NCBI RefSeq assembly: GCF_963662255.1
Contig: NC_085047.1
Coordinates: forward strand, 99,083,619-99,147,618
DNA from: Cinclus cinclus
Taxonomy: Eukaryota; Chordata; Aves; Passeriformes; Cinclidae
Direction of reading: 5' to 3'
Length of the DNA stretch: 64,000 nucleotides
The notes beneath the pieces were generated by a model. That model saw only the letters and a list, made by a program, of their open reading frames with translations, was not told where the DNA came from and ran no database searches. Each line of letters starts with the position of its first letter. Position 1 is the first letter of the stretch. Position numbers and translations under genes: made by a program. This document shows, in pieces, positions 12,201-22,975 of this stretch.

Positions 12201-15200
12201 GTTGATGTTGAAGTAAGAGCTTCTGACATGATGTTTGCTTGCTGAAGGCTCCCAGCAGCCACGGGCCGTGCGCGGTCTGCGGCGCGAGGCTTTCCACTGG
12301 CTATGGGCATGGGAAGAAGCACTGTTCACAGTGCAGCCAAATAACCTCATTTTAGCCATAGGAGGAGATGTCCAAATGGCAGAGAACAGTTGGTTTTTTT
12401 GGGTTTTTTTGGGTTTTTTTTTTAACACTCAGAGGGTGACAGACAGTGGATATAGTGTTTATTTTGATTTAGTTTAGGTAAAAGCTAATCACATAACTAC
12501 TTGTAACTGAATGGTACAAAACGATCGTGAAATGTTCAGGTGTTCAATGGGAATTTTCTAGCTGCATCCAAAACCTCAATTTAATTTTTAGATTGTGCAT
12601 TTCTCTGTATGTTTCCTGAATTAAAAATTAGGGAAAAATTATTAACCTGCTCATTTCCTCATAAGTTATGTAAAAACATTCCCCTTATGCATTCCTTACA
12701 TGTGCAAGGATCTCCACAAGGCCAAAGGACTTAATCCACAAGTTGTAGAACTTTCAGGCACTTGTGTTTTGGGTGATGGTGGCCCTCTGAGCCATTGCTA
12801 ATAGTTTGTACTCAGGGTGGATGTCAATATGAAGAAGATGAATGCATCTTTTCTGCTTTCAGAATTTGGTGTTAGTGAGAGGAAACAGAAGCTATTCTTT
12901 TGTGCTGCTGTTGGAATGAATTAAAAAATAAAAGCAACCTGGAAAACCAGGATTATTTTGTTTGCTTGTTTTGGGGTTTTTTTTTAAGTTATAGTGCAAG
13001 GAGGGCAAGAAACCTTCCAAGCAGTTGAAATTTCTAGTGTGTGACACTTTTCAACTTGCTCATTAATGTGCTAGAGAAGGACTAAGAATTTAGGTGGGGG
13101 AGAGAGGGAAAGTCTTGACATTGAAATTGGAAAGTTGTTCATGTACTGATAGAAGTGATCTGCAGTCTACTCTTTCACAATAGCTTCTGTACTTAAGGCA
13201 TAAAGTCAGCAGAAAAAGCAATAGATTTTTAACATGAATAGACATAGCCATCCACTATAGGTCTAAAAATCTGTAGGAGATTTTTATTGCTGGTCCCAAG
13301 AGTAAGTCCTGGAGTACTTCTGCAAATTGCTCTAGAGGAGCTGAATCAAAGAAATCCCTCTGAACCATAAAGTGCTTGTAGATATTGGGAGGGTTTTGAT
13401 TGTTGTTGTTTTTTTTCCAAGCACTTTAAATGTGGTTTTAGCTTTGCAAAACCACCATGAGCACCTTCCAGACCTGAAACAGTTGTACTCTTCAGGGCGA
13501 GATAATCTCAGGCACTGAAAAAGTGAGAGGGCCTCTCATGAGAGGAAGGATTTGAATGGCTGAGCCAGAGCTGGCAGCTGGCCTTGGAATTGGCAGGGCT
13601 GGCTCAGCCCTGTGCCCTGTGCTGGGGCATTCGTCACACGGCAAGGGAGCAGGAGCTGGAGTGCTGACAACCAAGGTTCTTTGGAGACAACAACAGCCTT
13701 GTGAACAATCAGGAGCACCACACAGGAGGTTTTTTATTTTTCCTTTACCTTGTTGAACCTTTACCTCCACTGAACTTGCTCTGTGTCTGGCCCAGCTGCT
13801 GAGATGCAAACTATTGTCAAAGTGCTGGTCTTGAAAGAAAAGCACAAGGCAGGCAACAGGGCTGGTTATATTCTGCATGTTACATTGATTTGTTTAGAAT
13901 ATTCCCTTCTAAAGGTCTGGGCAGATATACAAGGCTGCACTAACGAAGTGTGAACAAAATGTACATGGATTATGTAACATTCCTTTGTCTGCTTGTAGTA
14001 AAAGCAGTCTGATGAGAATGAAACAGTGAGGAGATGATGGGGGAGCTCAGGGTGAGAGCAGAGAAGCTGTTGGTGAGGTCATCTGGTGCCCATGCTTTGT
14101 GTTCAAAATGGCTGTGTCCTTCGGGATGGTTTTGCCTTGCTCTGCTGGGCACATAAGTCATGTTTTTGCACACAGAAGCAGGTGAGGTAGCTTTTGGGTC
14201 TTTTTCGTGATGGCACATAAGACGGGGTGAACTTTAGGGCTCCTCTGAGGTTTCTAAATGCTACCTTAGGAATTTGTATTGAAGATTTCTGTTCAAGCTG
14301 TCTTACTTTGTCATGATGTGAGGTTCACTGTCTTTGTTTCTAGTAAATATAGTGCTTTATTTTCTACCTGAAACTTGCTGTGGTGGCTCCTTTTAAGGGA
14401 AACAGCATGCGTGTGTTCCTTTTAAGGACATTTGTAGGTTTGTAACTCTGGAAATGCAAGTTATCTTGAGACTATTATAATTTCTTAAGAAAGAAATCAA
14501 GTAAGCCTTGGCTTACAAAGTCTTATTGTCAAAGCCCTCATATTGTCTTCCTTATCCCACCTTCAGTTGTACAGTCAGCCTTGTTATTTCTCATTTCTTA
14601 GTTTGGCAAGGTCTAATTCCATTATTTATTCAGCTCAGGACTGGCAGTCTTCCACTACCATTAAGAGGGTGATTTGCAGATCTGCAAGAACAAAACTTTT
14701 TTACTTTGAGGACAGCCTTGCATTTGGTTTACAGTTGGTTAGTGGTAAGACAAGGAAGATCTTGATCCTGTGACATTGGAAGGTGAAAATCAGTGGTGCA
14801 GGATTTGTGCCAGAGCTGTAGCTCATGAGCCTGACATCGATGCAGTAGAGGAGCTGTACTGAGGAACCAAGACTGCCCTATGTGATGAGCTGTCAGGGTA
14901 GCTCTGACAAGAGTAATTCTGTTTCCTTTAATTGTTTGGTTTTCTCTTGGTTTTTCTTTGTCGCAGTCCTTTTGTTTAGTTGATTATTTGTTGTTTCTGG
15001 GGCATTTTTATCCAACATCAGTGATCTACCCTCCTTGCCATTTCTCATAATCTTTGTGTGATGAATCACGAAATGTACGTCACTGAAAATGCAGAAACTC
15101 TGAGTTTTTAGCTGTGAAATCTGGCAGTTGTCAGTCGAGATTTGTCTGCAAATCACAGTAACATGACTAAAATTATCTTTCATAAATGTAATAAAACCAG

Positions 15201-16924
15201 CTGAAATCTATCTTAAACTATTAGCTGAATGGCAGAGCTTGTTATATACAAACATTGATTTTTGTAAGGTCTCTATAGGATGGGGAGAAAAAAAGTTGCA
15301 GTATTTCCTACAATTTCCCAATCTCCAATTGTAACATCTTCTCATGAAATTGAATACCTCATTTTGTTTAATAGCAGAAAGGATAGGAAAACAAAAGTTT
15401 TATCATATGAGCTACATGATCAGGTGTGATTCCCATATATTTCAGAAATGGGAAATAATTGTATTTTCATGAATTTGTTCCCACCTCAGATATAAAATAA
15501 ATGTAGTACTTCTTCCTGGTTAAAAGACGTAGGAAATAAAAAGAAAAAAAAAAGTAAGTGGCCATGATATCCTTTTTTGTAATCCCGAATCTTAAACTTG
15601 AAAGATAAATGCCAAATTATAAGCAGATCTATAATAATGCTGCAGTAACTCTGAACTGAAAATATTTTTAATTCTTAATTTCTGCTGTTCTTTCCACCAG
15701 GGTTTTATTGCATTGTGAAATTAATGACTCCTATTTTCTTCTTTTCATTTGGTGCATCCCTATAGTATTCATTTGGTTCATTAATAAATCAGCTCAACTT
15801 CTGAATCATTTCCTAGAATCATAGGAAAAACACCTAAACTGAGGTCTAAAAACATACACTGTCTCTGAAGTAAAAAAAAACCCTAACCCCAAAAAACCAA
15901 CCTAAAAGCCACATTTCGCTTTTACTGCTTTGTGTAAAGCTTGCCAGATGTCCTGCAGACTTTAGTTAAACATACTAAGAATAAAATGCATACTGATATA
16001 CCTGGGGTACTAAATATTTGCTTCATGTTGTTAAGGCTGTTCATTTAATCAATATTTTTGTCTCTCAGATTTTCTTGATATTATTTTGATGGATGCTTGC
16101 TAGATTCCTATGTCAACCAGCAGCTATTTTCTCCAGAAGAATGGACCAGCTGGAATCTTTTTGGTAAGGGGAGGGGGGGGGGGGGGCGGGGGGAAATCAA
16201 ATATTTGACTCTAACCAATGCCAAGTCACTTCATCAAAGACTGTTACTCAAAATGCCAAATCTAGTTTTCTGCCACTGTTGTGAATTGTTCTTTCTGTGT
16301 AGCAGATTTCACCCTAACTGTTCCAATTTAAAGTCACTGGTCATCACTACTAAAATACAAATGACTGTTGTAATCCTGAGTATGTATTTTGTTCAGTTTG
16401 TAGTTTGTGGAGCAGTTTGGTAGGTAGAATGGATTCACAGAATTATCAAACACTTGTTTTTTCCTGGATACTTCTTCTAAGGCATTTTTACAGACTCCCC
16501 TCCCCCACATCTGTACTAAAAAAAAAAAAAAAGGTTAAAAAATTGTAAGCACGTATGTTTAAAAAATTTCTCTGAGTTACTCCTTACAATCAACAGTCTT
16601 CCCTTATGAAAGTAGGTTGTATAGCAAAACCTCTACCTCTACAGGAATGCATTTTAATCTAATGTTAATGAATACTCTTATATAGAAACATAGGAACAGA
16701 AATTTGTTAGTTCCTTCCTTTGGTAATTATGGAGATTGAGCCTTCTAGTCTAGTTTCCTGTTACATTAATATAATACCTGTTTCCTCTGGAAATTTACCC
16801 TTTAGATGATGGTTTTAAAATCAGTTAGTGCAGTCTTTTATTTCACGTTATTATACTCATCCTCTAGGAATGTCACTCATTCTTTGTTCATATTGAGACC
16901 ACTACTCTTAGTAACTGTAGGTTA
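6201..16924. other. Long unique AT-rich stretch without a recognised gene
   Basis: Over about 10.7 kb I find no CR1, LTR or exon that I can support. Local features: mildly GC-richer DNA at 8,340-9,240 and 13,540-13,880; a small CpG-rich patch at about 12,243-12,300; T-rich runs at 12,397-12,424; a G-run at 16,168-16,193; and an A-run at about 16,519-16,532. Open frames here (up to about 130 codons) lie in the GC-richer patches and resemble nothing known to me. Confidence 0.5.
16168..16193 (+). repeat. Poly-G tract
   Basis: An almost uninterrupted guanine run with one A and one C near its ends. It could fold as a G-quadruplex on the plus strand, and it is also a typical place for sequencing-length errors. 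Confidence 0.9.
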
Positions 16925-17082
16925 CACAGTAAAGAAGTTCTTCCTCATATTCATGTGGAATTTCCTGTGTTCCGGGTTCTCCCCGTTGCCTCTTGTCCTA
17001 TTGCTTGGCACCGTTGAGAAGAGCCTGGCTCCATCCTCTTGGCATGCCCCCTTCAGATACTTACTTACATTTATAAGTATAA
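16925..17082 (-). mobile_element. CR1: CR1 LINE fragment (antisense)
   Basis: On the minus strand this is an internal piece of the CR1 3' region. Read on the plus strand it gives the antisense signatures 'aaagaagttcttcctcatat', 'ttgcctcttgtcctattgct', 'ggcaccgttgagaagagcct' and 'ggctccatcctcttggcatg'. The terminal repeat end is not recognisable to the left, where the sequence decays into AT-rich DNA. That side may be an older and more diverged part of the same copy. Confidence 0.82.
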
Positions 17083-17984
17083 AAACATTTTTTAAAAGGA
17101 GTAAATTTCAGAGGCATTCAGGGAAAAACATTTATTAGAAATGGAGGACCTCTAGTAAAGAAATACTTTATTAAAACTTTAAATATACATACCAAATCAG
17201 TTGCTATTAGAACATTTATCCGAGTAGGGGTCTTGTGGGATATGAAATGTTAGGTTCAGGTTTTGCTATCTTCTGAAACATAGCATATCTCAAATGATGG
17301 GTCACCAGTCAGTTATGATAAAAGGGCAGAGCAGTAGTCTGCTGGCATTTTAGAATGCAAATATATTATCCAAATAATGTTCCCATAACATGAATGTGCT
17401 TGCTTTATTTTGGAGATCACAAGAATTTTACTTAACAAAGAATGTCAAGCAAAAAAAGTGTTCCTCTTATACTGTTAAAAGTATTTGGAAGCTTTATTTT
17501 TCAATCTTCCTTTCTATTTGCTTGCCTAGATTAATCATCTTGCTTACCTGTCTTTTCCTCTCACAGTCTGCAAGTAAATACAAATAATGTAATTAACTGC
17601 AGTGCTTCCCAGGTCGTGAGTTAATTTTCTCTTGTTGGTTCTTGGCTTTCTTATTTCCAATGTTACCATCTAGCCTGTGTTTATAAATCTTCTCCTCTTG
17701 CCCATCCTCCTGTGCTGTGGACTGAGCTTGTTCCTTCTTCTTCTTCTTCTTCTTCTGACTGCCACTCATGCCATTAACATCTTGTTCATTCACATGTTGT
17801 TCATTATCAATTAACATCAGCAGAGGAAAGACAAGGGGAATTCCATAACACAGTGATAAATTAGAACATTATTTATGCTTAGTAAAAGTAAACATCCTGG
17901 GAACAGGGAGGTGTATCAAAATGATTGTTTTAGAGATTTTTGTAGCACCACTTTGATTTATGCCTTCATCTTCACCAGTACTCC
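17083..17984. other. Unique DNA with a (TTC)n microsatellite
   Basis: No repeat family or gene is recognised. A TTC/GAA trinucleotide run at about 17,734-17,756 gives a lysine-rich reading frame on the minus strand (17,593-17,817). That frame lacks clear splice signals and resembles no protein I know. Confidence 0.5.
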
Positions 17985-19080
17985 AGCATAGTCCTGGAAA
18001 AGTTGGCAGCCCCTGGCTTGGACAGGTGCACTTTTGGTTGGGTTAAGAGCTGGCTGGATGGCTGGGCTCAGAGAGTGGGGGTGAGCAGTGCTGCATCCAG
18101 CTGGCAGCCAGTCACCTGTGGTGTCCCGCAGGGATCGGTGTTGGGCCCATTCCTGCTGGATGGATAACCTGGATGAGAGGATAGAGTCTACTGTTAGCAA
18201 ATTCATGGATGACACCAAAGTGGGTCGGAGTGTCAGTCTGCTGGAGAGTAGGAAGACTGCAGAGAACCTGGACAAGCTGGGTGGATAGGCCAAGATCAAC
18301 AGTGTGAGGTTCAACAGGACCCAGTGCTAGGTCCTACCCTTTGGCCAAAGCAACCCCCTGGAGTGCTGTGGGCTGGGTCAGAGTGACTGGAAAGTGCACC
18401 AGCAGAGAGGGACAGGAGGGTGCTGATCAGCAGCTGCTGAATGTGAGCCAGCAGTGTGCCCAGGTGGCCAAGAAGGCCAATGGCATCCTGAATCAGAAAT
18501 AGTGGCCAGCATGACTAGGAAAGAGATTCTTTGCCTGTACTGGACCCCAAGTCCTGTGCCCAGTTCTGGGCCCCTCACTTCAGGGAGGACACTGAGAGAG
18601 AGCAGTAGGTGTAGCACAGGGAGGTGCTGGAGAGAATTCCAGAGAAAGGTAGTGAAGCTGGGGAAGGGTCTGGAGCATAAGCCCCATGAGAACCAGCTGA
18701 GGGAGCTGGGGTTGTTTAGCCTGGAGGAGGCCCAGGGGTGACCTTACCACTCTCTACAACTCCATGAAAGGAGGTTGTAGTCAAGTGAGCATTGGTTTCT
18801 TCTCTCAAGCAACCACTGACAGGACAAGAGGACATAGTCTTAAGCTATGCCAGGGGAGATTTAGGTTGAAGGAGGTTTACAAAGAATTTCTTCACAGAAA
18901 GGGTGATTGGATATTGGAATGGACTGCCCAGTGGTGTTGTCACTGTCCCTGGAGGTGGTTAAGAGAAGACTGGGTTCAACATTCAGTGACATGGTCTGGG
19001 TGACAGGGTGGTGTTGGGTCATAGGTCAGACTTGATGATCTCGGAGGTCTTTTCCAACCTCATCGATACTATGATTCTGT
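17985..19080 (+). mobile_element. CR1: CR1 LINE, about 1.1 kb with reverse transcriptase C-terminus
   Basis: This sense CR1 copy starts inside the reverse transcriptase region and runs to the 3' end 'actatgattctgtg', followed by an A-run. Visible pieces are the 'gtgtcccgcagggatcggtgttgggccc' block (RT G-P/V-P-Q-G-S motif) and the palm segment, where the usual F-A-D-D catalytic box reads F-M-D-D (about 18,205). Next come the 'gtgccacctgg'-like inter-region, 'gtgagccagcagtgtgccca', 'gagagaattccagag', 'ggagctggggttgtttagcctggagg', and the tail. Several stops and a deletion after the P-Q-G-S block show that it is dead. Confidence 0.92.
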
Positions 19081-20016
19081 GAAAAAAAAAAATAATGTAA
19101 CAGCTTTGCTGCTCTCCCTCTTGCATAGTATGCTGTTTCTCAGTATTTGTGAGAAATTAAACTGTTAAATATTTTCCATGAAGTGTCTGTGTATAAATAC
19201 TTGATTATATGTGATAACAGGCTTTGGTCTGAAACATTCTGATGGTTTGGGAACTGCCAAGCTTCAAGTGAGCAGTCAGGACTCTGCAGTAGATGGGAAG
19301 GATGGTAATTAGAAGATAACATGAAGATCATATTTTAATAATAGCAGGCTAAGCTTATTTGCAGGTGTTTTTGGTAAACTACTTGCAGAATGGTCAGCAG
19401 TGCTTAATGAAAGACAAGAGTAGGAATGAAAAAGACCTGTTGTGGTGAGAATGCCTGTTTTATATTGTGCTACTGCAGGGGTTTATATGAGGAGACTGAA
19501 ACTGGGGTGAGTTGTAATAGGAATATATTTGCACTGTTTTTAAGACTGTTGCATAACTTCCTCAGGTTATTGGAATTACTTACATCCTCTATGAAATATT
19601 TTAAATCTAGCCATGTCTTCCACAAAGTTAGCATACACTTCATAAAGTACAGGGTGAGGCATCAAGAGATCTGAATTCATGTTAAGTACCAATTTTCTTT
19701 GTGATTGCTGAGATACTCAACCATTTGAGCATACTCTCCCTTTCTGTAAAAGAGAAAATAACTGAAGATACTTGATTGTTTCATAGTAAAATAAAAAAAA
19801 AAATGTTGGACAGAAAAAAATATGTGTCTTAATGGGAACATTTTGAACATATTGGTAACATACTGCAGACAACCTTACTGTTTTCTGCAGTTTTCTTATT
19901 TTCAGCTAGTTATTGTCTTTAATATTGTGCACTTTTAGCAAAAAGACACATGTTTTAACAGTGAAGAATCATCCTTTTTCTTTCCTTGACTTGCTTTTTG
20001 TTGTGGCCTAGACAGC
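19081..20016. other. Unique AT-rich DNA
   Basis: Nothing is recognised apart from an A-run immediately 3' of the CR1 copy and another at about 19,792-19,804. Confidence 0.55.
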
Positions 20017-20416
20017 TGTTAGGATGGTAGCAGCTGAAGAAACAGGAAAGGCCTTTGTAAGGGTTCCACAGAGATGTTTATTTCAGCCACACATGTGAAT
20101 AGTCCAGGGTCAGAGGGAAAGGCAAAGGCAGATCTTCTGGTGAGGGTCTAGGTTAAAGTACAGGGGTGTTAGGGGCAGGAGGAGCATCAAAGACCAATTA
20201 CCAGGGGACATGGAGGTGGCACAAAGGTGGGGTTAGGGCATGGGAGCCAAGAGGGGCACAGGGTGGGAGTGACCGAAAGACTGAGGGAGAGGGAAAGGGG
20301 CACAGAGCCAACCCAGGGAGCAGAACAGGGCTACATTGGCATGGCAGCACAGGGTTTGCTATGGGAGAAGCCTCTTGTGTCTCCTTAACTAGGGAATGCC
20401 TTTTAGGGTCTCCACA
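20017..20416 (-). mobile_element. ERV long terminal repeat, probably a 3' LTR
   Basis: Read on the minus strand the segment begins TGTGGAGACCC and ends CCATCCTAACA, giving TG...CA ends over 400 bp. A polyadenylation signal AATAAA lies at about 20,077-20,082, followed by a U5-like tail ('ctctgtggaacccttacaaa'). Directly upstream on the minus strand (20,417-20,431) is a polypurine tract, the sequence expected just 5' of a 3' LTR, so internal retroviral DNA should lie to its right. No matching target duplication is visible (gacagc to the left, actctc to the right), which fits a 3' LTR whose partner is missing. The family is not identified. The right end is well defined by the tract and TG; the left end is less certain. 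Confidence 0.68.
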
Positions 20417-20431
20417 ACTCTCCCTTTCTTT
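20417..20431 (-). other. Polypurine tract upstream of the minus-strand LTR
   Basis: On the minus strand the 15 bases read AAAGAAAGGGAGAGT and abut the LTR's TG. In retroviruses such a tract primes plus-strand DNA synthesis and marks the boundary between internal sequence and the 3' LTR. Its presence argues that 20,017-20,416 is a 3' LTR and not a solo LTR. Confidence 0.6.
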
Positions 20432-21010
20432 AATTATATAAGAAGGCTTCTTTCACGGATTCTAAAATTCAATGTTTGAGGCAGATGAATGAACACAAAA
20501 TGGCAAAAGCAATCAAAAGCACTCATAAGACAATTTTCAAAATGCAAGCCATCCCCTGAGTCCCCAGTGTCTGAACAGATTTTCTGAAGTGTCTTAGAGC
20601 TGGTAGGAGGAAGGCGAGGTTTTCTTAGCATGGCGTATCAAGAAACTGAGTCAGGAAAGGGACTCTTCAACAAGGACTGGTACTCTGCTGGCTATTAGCA
20701 GTGTGGTCGGTGTGATTGAGTCTGTACGAGGTAGAGTGGGGGTGGTGTACATGTTGGAACTCCAAATAGAGATAATTTATTTTGAAGAAAAAGGTTGTTA
20801 CTTTAGGTTGTTTCTTTTCCCCCCTGTATCATCCCCCGTCTTGTATTAAGAAAGAACCTTGGGAAAAGGGATTGGTAGCTGACTAGCAAAGGTAGGGAGA
20901 AGCATGGCTGTGGGAGGAAGACCATGGAGGGGAAGGGGAGGTAGGAATTTGAAGGAACATAAAGAAGGGGTAATAGGATTTGGGGAAATCCCAAAAGGAG
21001 TTTTACTTAT
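20432..21010 (-). other. Unassigned sequence between the LTR and the Y-box retrocopy
   Basis: About 580 bp separate the polypurine tract from the end of the Y-box open frame. Read on the minus strand it is pyrimidine-rich near the open frame and AT-rich nearer the LTR, and carries an AATAAA at about 20,776-20,781 that could be a host polyadenylation signal. I see no gag, pol or env similarity and no hydrophobic membrane segment. It could be the 3' untranslated part of the retrocopied mRNA, non-coding ERV sequence, or both. Confidence 0.4.
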
Positions 21011-22110
21011 TTAGTGGGTGGGAAGAGGAAAAAGTGGGAGGTAGGCAGGGAGGGAGTAGGGATTGGGGGAAGGCACTCGAAGGACTGTGACTATCCATTT
21101 GGGAGGTCCTGCAAATACAGGAAAGGGCTTTTGGTTGCAGGCCAGCTGGTTGGTGTTTTGTGCTGTCCTTGCTTTTGGGCTGCTGCTGAGGCTTAATGGC
21201 TGTTGGCTTTGGGCTCCATCTCTTTGGCAGCTGTGTGAGGAATTTCTAGGACGTGGGTAGTAGTTGCGGTTTGGTGCATGTTTGCTATCTCGTACTGGAA
21301 CTCCACCAGGTCCTGTGATGTCCTGTGGCTGCCTGGGGGGTCTTTTTCCCCCCTGTACTATATCAAATTCCACAGTCTCTCCATCTCCTTTGCTGGGGAG
21401 ATATTTCCTGGGGTTATTCTTTTTTACAGCAGTTTGATGGACAAACACATCTTCCTTGGTATCATTTTGGGTGATGAACCCATATCTATTTTTCACATTG
21501 AACCACTTCACTGTCCCAAAAATTTTTGTGGCAATGACTCTTACCAATGAGTTTGTGCTCGTGGCTGTGCTGTTTTAGGTGATGGCAAGGTTGTCTCTGG
21601 CTGCAGCGGTGCTGCTGCTGTGGCGGGCAGGAGGTGGTGGGCACGGAGGGCCCATGTGCGTGGCTTCCCTCGCTCTTCCCTCCAGTGTCACAGGAGAGGG
21701 GGCAGCGCGCAGCGCGGCTGGTGTGCAGGTGATGCGGCGCTCTGGTGGTGGCAGTGCGGCTCACGGGGCGGTGTGGCACACTGGCGCTCACGGCATGGCT
21801 GCCGCCGGTGCCGAGGCTGGTGGGATGCGGTGGTGCTCTGCAGGTGTTGCTGAGGGCTACGTGGAGGCTCCCAGGACAGACAGCTGCTTCCAGCTCCCGT
21901 ATCGCCACTTGGCTTGGAGCGGCCCCGGCCCAGGCGGTGACAGCGGGGCGGCCGTGGGTTTTCTGTGGTGGCAGTTGTTCGGCACAGCCATGGCTGCAGA
22001 GGGTGGTGGCACTCGCCAGCCGTGCCGTGTCTCACGGTGCTGTGGTAACCGAGTGAACATGTCTGCTCCCTGGGATACGGTCCCCTCCAGTTTTACAAAG
22101 ATCCCCAAGC
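21011..22110 (-). pseudogene. YBX1: YBX1-like (Y-box binding protein) retrocopy
   Basis: This is an intronless minus-strand copy of a Y-box gene. Y-box proteins bind RNA and single-stranded DNA through a cold-shock domain and package cytoplasmic mRNA. The open frame 21,576-21,011 contains an almost complete cold-shock domain: a GTVKWFNV strand, an RNP1-like motif KNRYGFI (the usual G is R), an intact RNP2 motif VFVHQT, then KKNNPRKYL and GDGETVEFD, and the block GPGGVPV that follows the domain. The nucleotide match continues through 'gtagcaaacatgcaccaaac' and a CGTCCTAGAAATTCCTC stretch like YBX1, while the basic/aromatic islands of the C-terminal half are not recognisable. The first in-frame start candidate is TTG at 21,547; an in-frame TAA lies at 21,574-21,576. 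Upstream (21,577 to about 22,110) the GC-rich, Pro/Ala-coding 5' part is out of frame. The insert near [10 protein letters not shown] is two residues longer than in YBX1. The paralogue is probably YBX1 from nucleotide resemblance; YBX2 is not excluded. Confidence 0.85.
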
Positions 22111-22277
22111 TGTGCAATTACAGCGGGCTCCCAGGTGGGGTTTCTTTCCCTTTGGTTGTAAGTGACTGGTGCAGTTGTAGTTTGCCAGATGGGGGCTGCG
22201 CCTCCAACCCCCCCACCCTTACTTCTGGGACTGGGCCTGCCTATGCCTCTTGTAGATTAAAAGACTTCAGTGATTAG
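21579..22277 (+). other. Open frame antisense to the Y-box retrocopy, running into integrase
   Basis: This plus-strand frame is open for 232 codons. Its first three quarters are the antisense of the GC-rich 5' part of the Y-box retrocopy (Gly/Ala/Trp-rich, low complexity in feel). Its last 25 or so codons are in the true integrase frame, reading through G-T-G-P-A-Y-A-S to a TAG at 22,275-22,277. It is most easily explained by the absence of stops in GC-rich antisense DNA, so I do not call it a gene. Confidence 0.35.
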
Positions 22278-22700
22278 GGAATAGAGCACAAGAAGGGAAT
22301 ACCTGCAAATCCCACAGAACAATCCTTTGTAGAGAGAACCCATCAAATCCTCAAAAGAGTCCTCAATCAACAACGGAGAGAAACAAAAATTCCATCTCCT
22401 GTTGAAAGACTCTGCAAAGCTCTCTATGTCATTGTCTTCCTAAATTGTACAGAATTGGAGCCTGACCCCCCCAGTATTCCACTACTTCTCAAATTCAAGC
22501 TAAGCTGAGAAACCACCAGTGCTATTAAAGGACCCAGAAACACATCAAATCTCTGGACCTTTCCAGCTGATCACTTGGGAAAGAGGCTATGCCTGTGTCT
22601 CCCTACCATCTGGCCCAAGATGGTTCCCAGGAGAAAACATAAAATCATACCTAGGCACTGCAAATACTGCTCCCACAAACACTGACAAGAACTCTCCTGA
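22185..22700 (+). pseudogene. pol: Retroviral integrase C-terminal fragment (pol)
   Basis: The fragment covers the last part of the integrase core and the C-terminal DNA-binding domain. The G-P-A-Y motif at about 22,235 follows the position of the second catalytic aspartate, which here is glycine. The block G-I-P-A-N-P then F-V-E-R-T-H-Q (about 22,295-22,350) contains the third acidic residue, which is kept. After a TAG at 22,275-22,277 the same frame continues to a TGA near 22,505. A frame change then leads to a second open part (22,519-22,968), whose start K-D-P-E-T-H-Q and G-P-R-W-F-P-G-E-N are typical of the integrase C-terminal domain. The tail beyond about 22,700 is polar and unassigned. 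This copy cannot encode an active enzyme. Confidence 0.82.
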
Positions 22701-22975
22701 GTCAAATACAAGACCTCCTCAAAACCAGACCAGTTCTGCTTGGAGGCGAAGGGGTGCTGAGTGTCCACATACCAAAGAAAAGGTCGTCCTGTCACATGAC
22801 AGCAGACAAGACAGAAATCATACAGCATTCTGCTCCATTACTCAAGCCGTAGGCCAGACACAGCCTGGCCACAAAGTGATCTTTGGTTTACATGTTGTTA
22901 CCCTTCCTAGAAAACCCTTCAACCCTTGCCAAAACCCCCTAACTTCATATCCACTCCCCCATCCTTAGCTTCTAG

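Noticed and set aside
12397..12424. TTTTTTGGG units as telomere-like repeat
   Set aside because: Only two or three units, and the T-runs are too long for the vertebrate TTAGGG repeat.
13492..13878. 128-codon minus-strand frame in a GC-richer patch
   Set aside because: Several frames on both strands are open together, as expected in GC-richer DNA, and no domain is visible.
15819..15850. 'tagaatcatagg' as a CR1 end
   Set aside because: Only a dozen bases match and the CR1 sequence that should follow is absent.
16431..16470. 'ggattcacagaattatcaaa' as an antisense CR1 end
   Set aside because: The match is short and the downstream sequence does not continue as CR1.
17593..17817. Lysine-rich minus-strand frame that could be an exon
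   Set aside because: The lysines come from a TTC/GAA microsatellite. No convincing acceptor or donor flanks it and the rest of the peptide is not recognisable.
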